A DNA stretch of 64,000 bases from positions 1,437,001 through 1,501,000 of the forward strand of contig JAWUZG010000070.1 of NCBI GenBank assembly GCA_036785705.1, in the 5' to 3' direction. The position numbers and the translations under genes were made by a program. How positions within the stretch are numbered: the stretch's first letter is position 1; each line of letters begins with the position of its first letter. Of the stretch, positions 43,176 to 53,900 are shown in pieces. The notes beneath the pieces were generated by a model, which ran no database searches, was not told where the DNA came from, and saw only the letters and a program-made list of their open reading frames with translations. Source of the stretch: Acanthornis magna. Taxonomy: Eukaryota; Chordata; Aves; Passeriformes; Acanthizidae.

Positions 43176-45644
43176 TCGGGGTTATGGCCTGAAGCTGTGT
43201 CGTGGAAGGTTTAGGTTGGGTGTTAGGAGAAGGTTCTTCCCCCTGAGGGTGGTGGGGTGCTGAACAGGCTCCCCAGGGAAGCGCCAGGTCTGGCAGAGTG
43301 CAGAAGCACGGTGGTGTCAGACACATGGTGGGATGCTTGGAGCTGGCCTGTGCGGGGCTAAGAGTTGGACTCGATGGTCCTTGTGAGTCCCTTTCCAACT
43401 CAGGAAACACAACGCATGGCACAGGGTTGTGTCCAGGCAGTTCTGGAATAGCTCCGCTGAGGGAGACTCCGCAGCCTCTCTGGAGCGCACGGGAAGGAAG
43501 CTCTTCCTCCTGTTCAGGTGGAACGGCCTACGCATCAGTTTCTGCCCATTGCCTCTTGGTGTTTTTCTGGGCACCACGAAGCAGAGGCTGGTTCCGTCCT
43601 CTTGGCACCTTCCAGATCCTTACTGGTGTTGATTAGATCCCCTCAGCCGTCCCTCATCACGGCTGAACAGGCCCAGCTCCCTCGGCCTGTCCTCATGAGA
43701 GGAATGCTGCCATCTTTCATAACTTGGTAGGCCTCAGGCCTCGCTCCAGGAGCTCCGTGCCCCTCTCGGAGCCCAGCCCTGGACACAGCACCCAGGCTGT
43801 CCCTGTCCCCTCAGGCCCAGCAGCGCTGTGAGGGCTGTGACAGCCTCTTTGGGGAGTACTACTGCGACATCTGCCACCTGTTTGACCGTGACAAGAAGCA
43901 GTACCACTGCGAGGAGTGCGGCATCTGCAGGTGCGTGCGGGCGGCGGGCCTGGCTCCGCGGGGAGCGGCCCTGCCCTGACACCTCTCTCTGCAGGATTGG
44001 CCCCAAGGAGGATTTCTTCCACTGCTCCAAGTGCAATTTGTGCTTGAGCCTGAGTCTCCGAGGAAAGCACAAGGTGAGGATACACCAGTTGTTTCCGTAT
44101 CGTAATAAATAACACCTTGAAAGTGAAGCTGGATGTGCCTCAGCCCCCTCAGAGGCCACACAGTGGATTCTCCTTCTCTAAATTCACCTACCAGCAAGAC
44201 AGAGGCCACTACTTGAGGACATGAGACATTTTACGTGTTGGAACTTTAGAAAAACACAGATAACTATACAGAAGAATAACTTTTTTTTCTCTTTTCCATT
44301 TGCAAAGTGTATTGAAAATGTCTCCAGGCAGGACTGTCCAATATGTTTGGAGGTAAGCAGCTTCTTTTCATCCCCTGGATTACTGCTTGGCCCTGGTTTT
44401 GACTGTATTTGGGTTAATTTTCTTCTCTTGTCTGATCTTTGTCTCAAAACAGGATATTCACACGTCTCGTGTTGGAGCCCATGTTCTGCCATGTGGTCAC
44501 CTTCTTCACAGGTAAAGCAGATGCCTGAGAAGGGGGAGTATCTGCTGCCTTGTGTGGGCTGCTTATTCAGCAGCATTTAGTCTGTGTCAGCTGCTTACAG
44601 CTACTTTCTGAGGGACCCACGTTGTGGGGGCAGTTTGTTTCACCAGGAAATATTTTCATTAAAGGGGGTGTCTTCCTTCTGCAGTCAGTTTTGGCAGTGT
44701 GAAGCTCTCTTCTCACTTGGCCTCAGAATGTTTTCAGTTTCTGATTTGGGGTTACCTGTGTATCTTTTCCCTTTGTGCAGTCTAGGTGCGTTACCTGTCA
44801 GTAATTCCATTCTTCTTACTGAGCTGTGTTTTCTTTTCAGAACGTGTTACGACGAAATGCTGAAGGAGTAAGTATTTCCAAACATCTTTTCTCTTGATAT
44901 TATCCTCGTCCAAACATACTCCTCCAAGAGGCAAAGCTTGCGATGCCAATTCTGTACCAACTAACTTAAAGCCAACTAAAGGGATGAAGGGCTAACTTAA
45001 CGGGATAAAGGGCATTTTATTTCCAATTTGTTTACAAGAACTTGCTGTTTCAGGTTGTTTCTTTGACTGGTATGACATAAAACTTATCCCTATGAGAGGA
45101 ATGTTTTCATGGCATCACTCCAGCTTCTGATTCAGACCTTTTTCCCCCTTTCTGCCAGAGGCTACAGGTGTCCTTTGTGCATGCACTCGGCGTTGGACAT
45201 GACCAGGTACTGGCGCCAGCTGGACAATGAAGTGGCGCAGACTCCCATGCCCACGGAGTACCAGAACACGATGGTGGAGGTAAGAGCTCAGCCAGGCACC
45301 CTTGTCTGGTTTTCACGGAGCTGTGCCTCGGAGTTACCGGCAGTAGAGGGCACTAGGGACATGTGCTGGAACAGAAGTCAACACAAAGGGTGGGGAGTGA
45401 TGAGGAAAAAGTCACATGTAGGCTTGGGGTGTTCATCGTTGCTGTTTATATACACACACTGCTGGTGCTGCAGCCTCTCCCTCCCTCCCTCCCTCCCTTC
45501 CCTGTGCGTGTGCAGATCCTTTGCAACGACTGCAACGCCCGCTCCACGGTGCAGTTCCACCTCCTGGGCATGAAGTGCCAGAAGTGTGAGTCGTACAACA
45601 CTGCCCAGGACGGCCGGTGCCGCCTGTCCTTGGAGGAGCAGTGA
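42797..45644 (+). CDS. RCHY1: RCHY1 (PIRH2), CHY/RING-H2 E3 ubiquitin ligase, 9 coding exons
   Basis: RCHY1 ubiquitinates p53 and other targets. Coding exons: 42797-42892, 42980-43099, 43815-43930, 43995-44073, 44308-44352, 44453-44511, 44841-44867, 45159-45279 and 45516-45644. Total 792 nt, 263 aa plus stop (human about 261). The CHY zinc finger starts at CEHYRRGC (22-29), followed by CCGKLYPCRLCHD and the CTCHY-type region with GEYYCDICHLFD and HCEECGICR. The RING-H2 ligands are all present: C147, C150, C166, H168, H171, C174, C185 and C188. The C-terminal zinc ribbon has CNDCNARSTVQFH and CQKCESYN. A second in-frame ATG is at 42803; the first is chosen for length and context. The N-terminus is lengthened by a small 12-bp-unit repeat. 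Introns 2 and 8 carry CR1 and a CCCT microsatellite respectively. Confidence 0.97.
43199..43412 (+). mobile_element. CR1 fragment in RCHY1 intron 2
   Basis: Sense CR1 3' region: TTCTTCCCCCTGAGGGTGGT, GCTGAACAGGCTCCCCAGGG and AGTTGGACTCGATGGTCC are diagnostic. The terminal octamers have decayed. Confidence 0.88.
43425..43800 (-). mobile_element. Antisense CR1 fragment reaching RCHY1 exon 3
   Basis: Reverse-complement CR1 with the typical GGCTGAACAGGCCCAGCTCC and CTCGGCCTGTCCTCATGAGA, then GAGCCCAGCCCTGGACACAG near 43770-43790. The homology fades within a few tens of bases of the exon 3 acceptor at 43814/43815. It is inverted relative to the neighbouring copy at 43199-43412. Confidence 0.85.
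45473..45502 (+). repeat. CCCT microsatellite before RCHY1 exon 9
   Basis: Five or more CCCT units lie 15-40 bases upstream of the last RCHY1 acceptor at 45515/45516. They make up most of its polypyrimidine tract. Confidence 0.85.
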
Positions 45645-46800
45645 CCGGGATCCGCGCGGCGTTCGGCCCAACGGGGAGCACTCCGCTGTGGGAGAGACTG
45701 TTTTACAAGCAAAGCAACTCTTGTCAGTAAAAATCCCTGTATTCCGAGCTTAAGGAGTCCTTCGCTGCGTCAGGGAGGAGGGAGCTTAGAAGAACAGCAC
45801 GAGGAGATGTGATGAGCAGCTGATGCAGCAGCAGGAGGAGTTTTGGGGCAGCTGAAGGGGAGGGGAGGTGGAGGTGCAGCTGCCGGGGAAAATGGGTCAC
45901 TTTGAGAGGCCTTCCCGGCTGGTGCTGATTTCTGCAGGGTTGTATGTGAGGACGTGGTGTTCCCTGGGAATGCCACGTGTGGTCCGGGGCCCTGGAGCCA
46001 GCGCTGCACATGGGGACCGGGCAGGAGTGCCATCCTTTGGCTCCCCTCATGTACAGAATTCCCTCAAAACAAGGGAATTGCCCTGCCTGCTGGGATGAAC
46101 AGCTGGAAGATCAAGCTGCAAAGTCCCCCTTTTTCCCCTGGACACCCGTCCTGACCTGCTGCCGTCCCTTCACTCAGATTCCTTTGCCAGCTGCAGTCGC
46201 TTTTGCCCCCATTTCTTCCCCATTTTGCTTTATTCACTGGCAAAGGCCGAGGTGTTGTAGAGCTCTGGACACGTACATAGCTCGATTTTGCTGGCTGAGT
46301 GCCTGAAGTGAAGAACATACTTCACATCAGGCTGAGCCTGAGATGCTCACTGAAATAACAGCAGTCCAGAGGCACTCCAGTTGTGCAGGGACCAATTTTC
46401 TGTGCTTTTGGCGTTTGTTAGTGGTTAAATTTCGCTGAGGGAGAGAATGGGGGGGCGAACGACTGCCTTTCTAAAACAAATAAAAACCCCAACCCCAGCC
46501 TTCTTGGTGTCATATCCTGCCCGAGGTGTTTTGCAGTCTTAAATATTGCAGAAAGTTCTTGATTTCTGTGAATTTCCCATGCAGATATTTTACAGTAATA
46601 AGATACAAAAAAAGATCATTTACTCTTCAGGTTACAACTACTCGTTTTTAACTTGTTCTGTTGTAAAATGAGCTTTTCTTAATCCGACAGTGCCCCATTC
46701 TGTATGGAATATTTAGGATTTGGATGATAGCTGTTGTAGCTTGCCTTGACTGGGGTATCTTTTTCTGGAGCACTTTTCTCACTGCTATAAATAAATGAAA

Positions 46801-46806
46801 AATAAA
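46801..46806 (+). terminator. RCHY1: RCHY1 polyadenylation signal
   Basis: AATAAA is followed 25-45 bases later by a GT-rich block (CACTGTGCGTGATGTGCTC), the expected downstream element. An earlier AATAAA at 46479-46484 is an alternative. Using 46801 gives a 3' UTR of about 1.2 kb. Confidence 0.55.
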
Positions 46807-46849
46807 GTCTCTATTAAAATAAACAAATGGCACTGTGCGTGATGTGCTC

Positions 46850-49800
46850 TTCTTTCACACACGTACTCCCTGGAAATTCCCAGCTGAGTTTAAACCATGA
46901 TTCAGTGCTGAAAAATGGTCTGATGTGGGGATGTGTGAGGCCTGAGACACTGTGAGGAAAATAAGTGCTTTATTTTTCACAAACTCCTGTGTTTCCATAT
47001 TTTTGTGGTACGAGCAAGGCTCCCTGCTGCCTTGGTTCGCACCTGGTGTCTCCACCAGCATCCCTGGATGGAGACCTGCTCCCAGGTAAGCCTGGAAGTG
47101 CCAGTGTGGCTCCCATCAGCCTGCAGGAATTGTTGTCCCAGAAAACTCAGTGGCCAAGCTGCCTTTGAATGTGTTGCTGATGGTAAAACCATGCTGGTCA
47201 AGTCCACAGCCAAGCAGGTTTGCTGTTAAATGGGAAGCTAATTTTATTCCATCTGGAAATGTTCCTGTTTGGGTTCCAACCACAAGAGGAGGCTGAAAGG
47301 AGACCCTTAGTTGAGCTGAGCTTTGGAAGAACAGCTCCTGTCCCAGCTGAACTTTGGTGTTGGGAAGGAAAATGATTCGTGGTGTGGGATCCAGGTGATT
47401 TTGACCTTTTGCTGTGCTGTTTTTGGTGTTTGCCTCTGGAAAGTGCACGAGGGAATGTGAATGCTGAGGGAACGCTGAACTGCTGTTCGGTGTGTTTATC
47501 CTGGCACCGAGCCCTTAACTCCCTTTGCCAGGGAATAAATCGCGCAGCAGGAGAAGGAATGACGTTTTGAGGGGATAAAGGACAATGGAGTGGGTAAAGG
47601 ATGGGCAAGGAGCTGCTCTATGGCATGGGAGGTGCCGCACGGAGCTTTGCCGCCCTGTCCATGGAGATGCAGGCATGGGAGCAGGAGGGATGCTTGGATC
47701 AGGGCACTGTGATGATCCTGGGATGGAGGCAGCAGCTGCCCTGGCCACAGCTCGCCCACTGGCTCTGGGAGCGGTTGGGAAGCTCCCGCACTCCCTGCCA
47801 CCCAGAATCCAGCCTTGCTCACCCGTCTGGGCCAGCAACGGGAGCAGATGGGATTATTGCTGCCTTGTGGGAAAAATGCAGAGTTCCAGCAGGCACAGGG
47901 ACTGCAGCCACACGCAAGGTCACGGAGCTATTAATAAAGCCAGGGCCTGCCCGAGTATGCGGAACTCGGGAGAGGGACTCGGGAAGGCGGCAAGTGGAAC
48001 AATGCCGGACCGGGGGCGCTCGGCTGAGCCCTCCATCCCATGGGAAGGTGCAGAGCAATGGCTCAGGAGCCGTGGGGAAAAGGGATCCCCAGTTTTGGGG
48101 CTGGTTTAATGCCTCTGGTGTGGTTTTGGCTTGCTCCAGTGGCACCATTTGGGATGGAAGTGGGGGTGTTCCGTGTTCAACCACCGGTACAGCCGTCCCC
48201 TCCCGTGGTTTTCCTGGTGCCAGGGCTGATATCTTGCCCCTGCCTGGCCGCAGAGAAACCATCTGTTTTTAAATTTCCAACTGGAAGGAACGCAGTGAGG
48301 GAGAGGCTCCTCGTGTTGTGCTATTTATACCTCGGAGGGGCAGCCGAGCATCTGTCTCTGCAGATCCGAGCTCAGCCCGGGGCTGCGCCGCGACCTTCGC
48401 GCTGGAAACGGAGCTTTCCTTGGATTTGCTCCTTGATGGCCCAGCTGGAGCTGGATTCTGACACCTGAACCATTCCTGTGTCTGACTAGCAGCCTGGGAG
48501 CTGCAACCAGGAGTATCTCTGCTGCTCGTTACTACTCACTCCAGTAACTCCACCAGGAGCCCGAGGAGATGACGCTTGGAAACACGCGGGTGATAGATGG
48601 GAATATTCCCAAATGAGCCAAACAAGAGCATAATTAGGGAGGCCAGAGGGAGTCTGGAAGCGGTGATAGAGCAGCCTGCGGCTCTGCGGCGAGGGCAAGG
48701 CGGGAGACCTAGAGCAGGATCGCGTCATCCCCGGCGCCGCCGCCCGCGGGATTGGGGAATGGGATGTTCCACACGGAGCTATGCGAACTATTTTTTTTCT
48801 ATATAAATAAAATATCTTTGAGATGAAACAGAGCCAAGGGGTGGGGGGCGGGGGGGAAGTGAGGGAGTTGGGAGGAGGTGGAACTGAGCCAAAGTTGGGG
48901 GAGACTCTGGGAAAAATGGGAATTCGCTATTTTTGCAAATAAAACAAGCTGGTAGCAGGGTTAAGCCCATTGTTTGTAAAAAGAGAAGTAAAAAGGCCTT
49001 TTTTATGGTGTATCCTGGTTGGTTTTTTCCCCCTCTTCCCTGCTATACTCATGTGGGACAGAAAACCCTTGATCAGCCAGAGGGTCTGAGGTGGGAATGT
49101 GAGAGGGGTGTTTGAAGCCATTGCCTGGAGCACAGGCATCCTCCCTCTGAGGGCATTACCCCCCCAAAAAAAAGTGCTTTTTCCACTTGGCAAACGCATC
49201 TGTTATTCCCTGGGCTGTCCTGTGTCTTGGCTCGTGCTGGCAAACAGTCCCGGAGACATAAGCACATTATCCGTGTCCATATCATCCATGTCACAGGGCA
49301 GCTGCATTGGGAATAAAGGTGCCGGGGATGGTGTCTGATCCCATGGAAGTGAGGAATCTATTTTCACCCGGGGATATCCCCAAAAATATGTACAGCTTCT
49401 TCCTTGCATTGTAGGCAAGAGAGAGTCGTTCATTTTGAGCATCCAGGCACAGGGTTGAGCAGGAAAACTGACACCCCATTTCTGTCCACCTCCATGAAAA
49501 AGGAATTTATTCCCTTGGGATTATTTACTTTCAGGTGAAGGCGATGGCTTTTCCTCTCCCTTTATTCCCTCACTTGGTTTAGCAGCAGCAGCACCACGAT
49601 ACCCAATTTATTTCAAGAGAACAAGGGTTGTGGGTTTTAAACTCAGTTTGTGGTTTTTCTCAGCCAAGGAGGCCTAATTCGCTGCTTCTTGGGTGCCAAA
49701 AAGGTGAAAAGGAATTTTGCGGAACACACAGCAGAGTTGAAAGAATGGATCCCTGAGCAGGCTGAAAAAGGCTCAGGAGGTAAAGGAAAATGCACAGTGA

Positions 49801-50941
49801 TTGCACTTCCTTTTGGGAAGCGGAGCTGCCCTCATTCCTCCTGACCTTTCCAGGTGCCTGCTGTGGTGCCAGCCGCATTTATTACACTCCCTTGATGGAA
49901 ATCCGGAGATGATGCATCTCTCGCAGGAAGCAATCATGGAAACGCCCCAAGCTTTGATGTTTCCAGGGATGCTCCATTTGGGAGGCAGGGCGAATGGCAG
50001 AGCCTGTTTCCAAGCCTGCACCACCTGTACTGGGGCACCCCAAAAGTTTGCAGCACCATTTAGCGCTGGTTTATTTATTGAGGTCACGCGGACTGAGGGC
50101 TTCGCTTTCCACTCCCAGGGAATTCAGCCACAGGGAGAAGTGGCTGAACATCGCCTTCCCAAACCAGCCCTGCCATCAGCCACCCCCAGCCTTCCCACAC
50201 TAGAAGCTGAATACAAATTGGGGATTAAAAGAACACTCCGCTGTATTTTAGCAGCCAAGTTTTTTAAGGATTGGAAACAAAGCTGTGGAGCAAGCAGCCA
50301 CATGTGTGAAATGGATGGTCAGTGCATCTTCCCAGGGGCTCCTGGGCTGCTTTTGGGACCAAAAACCCCACAATTAAATGGAAAAAAAAATTAAATTAGG
50401 AACTTCTGCACGGAAGCACCTGCAGGAAAAGAAAGGGAACAGTGACTGAGCAGCCCCATAGCTGTTCATGGTTGCTGGTGAGACAAGGCAAAGGATTTCA
50501 TAGCAGGGCAACACAGGGAAGTAATTTTAGGGAATGGGACACGTGAAAGCACAGGAGACCCCGGCACACTGCTGGCTCTGGCTCAGCAGCCCCCCACTCC
50601 CCCCCAAATCACAGAGCAGCAGCATTTCAAAGGATGCCACGGCACTGGCTGAACCTCCGTCCTCTCCCTCAACATCCCCACCCCTTCCCCCTGGGGAATT
50701 TGGGTTCCCTTGCCCACAACAAGTGGCTGACCTGCCCCAGGACCCAGTTTCCCACTCAAAGGCCAAAATTCAGGTTTATTGTCAGCACTGCACACCCGCC
50801 CTCCAGTTCCTGTCGTCCACCAGACCCGTGGCAATCCTGCCTGAGGCAGGGGCTCCGTGCCCGGCATCTCCTCGACAGCGGATGCTCTGCTGCAGAAGCG
50901 CTTATAAATTAAGGATTTATGGGGTTTTTTCTTCATCCCTG
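46850..50941 (-). other. Interval between RCHY1 and the PARM1 stop, possible PARM1 3' UTR
   Basis: I see no supported coding exon. Frames on both strands up to 223 aa (around 47600-48270) lack any recognisable motif and overlap one another. As PARM1 ends at 50942 on minus and human PARM1 has a 3' UTR of several kilobases, much of this may be untranslated PARM1 sequence. Minus-strand AATAAA hexamers occur at plus coordinates 50775-50780 and 46969-46974, among others. Confidence 0.35.
46969..46974 (-). terminator. PARM1: Candidate distal PARM1 polyadenylation signal
   Basis: TTTATT on plus gives AATAAA on minus, about 4 kb beyond the PARM1 stop. It lies about 165 bases from the RCHY1 signal, giving a tail-to-tail arrangement. 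A much nearer candidate is at 50775-50780. Confidence 0.3.
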
Positions 50942-53900
50942 CTAGGAATCATCGTAGAGAGGGTTGTTGTAGTTGCCCCAGGAGCCGTAGTCATGGTCAT
51001 CCAAAAGCCTTCCATAGGAGGAGTGCCTGCCAGGGAAAACAAAATGGTTACTTTGGGGATTTATTAGTTATTCTGCCACGGGATGAAGAAATATTAATGC
51101 AGGGGGTCTCCAGGTCAAGCTTTGGGACATTTTAAGAGGAAGCAGCAGGAGAAGTGAAGAGAAGCCCAGGCTGGATTTTGCCCCCGTTGAATGCAACCGG
51201 ACAGGGCAGGGAATTAAAACAAGACCTTTGCTCATCCCAGCTGTCAGCAAGGCCTCATTAGGGATGCTCAGCACTGGGCTCTGCTGCTGTTTATTGTCCC
51301 AGTCACAGCGAGACCCACGGCAGTAGCTTTCCCAAGGGATAATTACTGGTTATGACTATGCTGAGCAGCGTCTCTGGCATTTGAGCAAGGCTGTTGTAAA
51401 ATGAGGAACTGAAACTCTGCTTTCCAGTATCGGAGTGGTAAGAAACGGAGCCGTGCCGGCACCAGAGGTTGTCTTCCCGGGGACAGTGTCTTCCTGGGGC
51501 TTTGCATCATCCTTGTGACGGTGAGAGGGACTGCAGGGAGCCCCGGGGAGGGGGGGCCACCCCAAAATCAGCCTTACCTGATCTTGAGGTACGCGGCCGC
51601 CCCGAACACCAGCACCACCACCACGATGACCGTCACGGTTATGGCCACGATGCTCCCTGGGGATGATCCAGCAGGAAGGGCAGGGTCAGCCCCACAAGTC
51701 CACAGCACACATCCCACAGCCCAACTGCTCCCAACTCACCCATGCCAGCCCTCTCTGATGGAGGGAATATTCCCTCACTGCTTCCCAAAGAGGATGCTGG
51801 GCCCCCCTGTATTTTTGCCGTGATCCCCTTCCCATAAATGCAGGGCAGGTAGATTTAGGGTGAAACACAACTGGGCTTTGCTTGGGCACTATGGACCATC
51901 CCTTTGATGCTCCTCCCAGCACCAGACAGCATTTAGTGCTGAGCCAAGCCTGGAAAATACTCCAGATCGTGCCTTTTCCAGCCTCATGGAGCACTTTAAA
52001 GCTTCCTGTGTTTGCAGAATGTGACAGGGAGAAGCTCATGTCAGCTTCCTGAGGTCTCCAGGAGGGAGGATTAAAACCTACATCATCCTAACTCAGGCTG
52101 CACCCACCATCCAGCCATTTATTTCCTCCCATCCTTAAGTGTTTCAAGTCAAATTTAGAACTGAGGATTTTATTCACATCTCCAGGCAACCGAGACTTGT
52201 TATCTACCACTCCCGGTCTCTGCCAGTGGATCAGATGACACAGGCTCCCCCAGGAATTGTGCCGAATGATGCTCTCAGGAAGCTGACCACCTCTCCCGTT
52301 CCAGTTTGGCGGGTCTGGCCCTCCATCTGAGCGCCCTGAGGTTGCCATTGTGTCTGTACACGCACACGGTGGTGCTCACCTGCGCTCAGGGCACGTGGGA
52401 CCTCCTCCATGGTGACTCCGGTGCTTTTCTCGGAGGCTGTGGCCTCGGCTTGGGTGGGGCTCATCACAGTCACTGGGGGGGATGTTGGCTCCATGGCCAG
52501 GCTCGATGCCATGGCCAGCGTGCCCAGGGAAGGGACATCCTTGGTCAGCAGCGGTGGCTGGGTGGCGCCCGGGCTCATGAGGACAGGCGTTGGGGACAAG
52601 GCCATGCCAGGGGGTGAGTAGGGATCACCGGCGGGGAGGGAAGCAGGAGGTGATGGTGCAGCTGTGCCCGTGGGGCTGGGAGCTGCCCCCGAATCCATCG
52701 TGCTTCTTGCCAGGCTGGCAGTGTTTGCTGTCCGGAGAGCTGGGGCTGCCTCCAAGGTGGGTGGCACCGAGCTGGGGCTGGAGGCTGCGGAGGGACCGTC
52801 TGCCGTGGCCACCGAGACGGGAGCAGGGGACGGGGCCGCCACAGGGGTGGTGGCATTGTGGCCATCCCCCTCCACGGGCCCCGAGGACGTCCCATCTCCG
52901 GAAGGTCCTGTGGCCGAGGGCAGGGAGGGCTGGCCTGGAGCTGGCGTGGGGACATCTGCAAACCTGGAGTCTGGTTTCACCGGGACACCCCCCCAGAGGA
53001 AGGGGGGGCTGATGGGGCCTTGGGGTGATTCCGGGGAGTCATCGCCCAGTCCTAGGAAGGAGACAAAGGAATGTTAATAACGGGGCAATCCTTGGCTGAA
53101 AAGCGCTAAAGGGTTTGGGAATTGAGCTGGAAATAAGTTTGGGTTCTAAAATGCTGAGAGCCATCTAAAGCAAAGAGATGGGAAATACAGCTGTGTACCT
53201 GGAGGTGAGGTTTAAACCACACCAGTTGCCCTGGCATAAATCAGCCCCATTTTCCCCCCGGTTTGGGATACCCCCATCCCAAATCATCCCCTCCATCTTC
53301 CCAGCATCTCCTCCTCCCAGCAGCAGGGGAAGAAGCTCCTCCTCACAGCAGCCACTGTGCAGCTGGGAATGATAACACAAGACGCCTCTTTCTCCTCTCC
53401 CCCCATTTCCTTGTGCATTCATTCTTTCATTCCTCTCCATTTCTTAGCACGAAGATGAGTCATTTCTCCCTCTGTCCCCACCAGCTGACTGCTGGGGCTT
53501 TCCCCCCCTCCTAGGGCTGAACTCAGCACTGCTCCAGCACTGGCCCCCTCAGTGGGGCTGGGGTGAGGGAAGAGTGTGCCAGCACTGCATGACATCGGGA
53601 GGCATTCTTACTCCATGTATTCATTTATTGACACCCCCAGAGCATCCCAAGCCCAGCACTGGGAAGAGCAGGAACTCAGGCCAGCTGCAATGAACTAATT
53701 ATGAGTGTGGAGGACAGAAACATTCAGTGCCTGTGTGTAGAAACAATGGGATGTGGCACTGGTGAGCAGCGACTCATTAATCCAGCCAAAATTTCTTTTA
53801 TTGGTGCTGTTGATACCCACGTGAAGGACCCCATTTCCCAAGCAAAACTGTCTTGGAAGTGGGACTGAGGCCATGGCTACTCTTCTCTCCCAAGGACAAG

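Noticed and set aside
47585..48272. Overlapping 174-aa and 223-aa plus-strand frames between RCHY1 and PARM1
   Set aside because: They lack recognisable motifs and splice structure, overlap each other in different frames, and probably lie in the PARM1 3' UTR or intergenic DNA.
52231..52379. Continuation of the PARM1 mucin frame past 52380
   Set aside because: The frame stays open, but a clear donor (GCAG|GTGAGC) at 52380/52379 joins in phase to the transmembrane exon, giving a protein that matches the PARM1 family.
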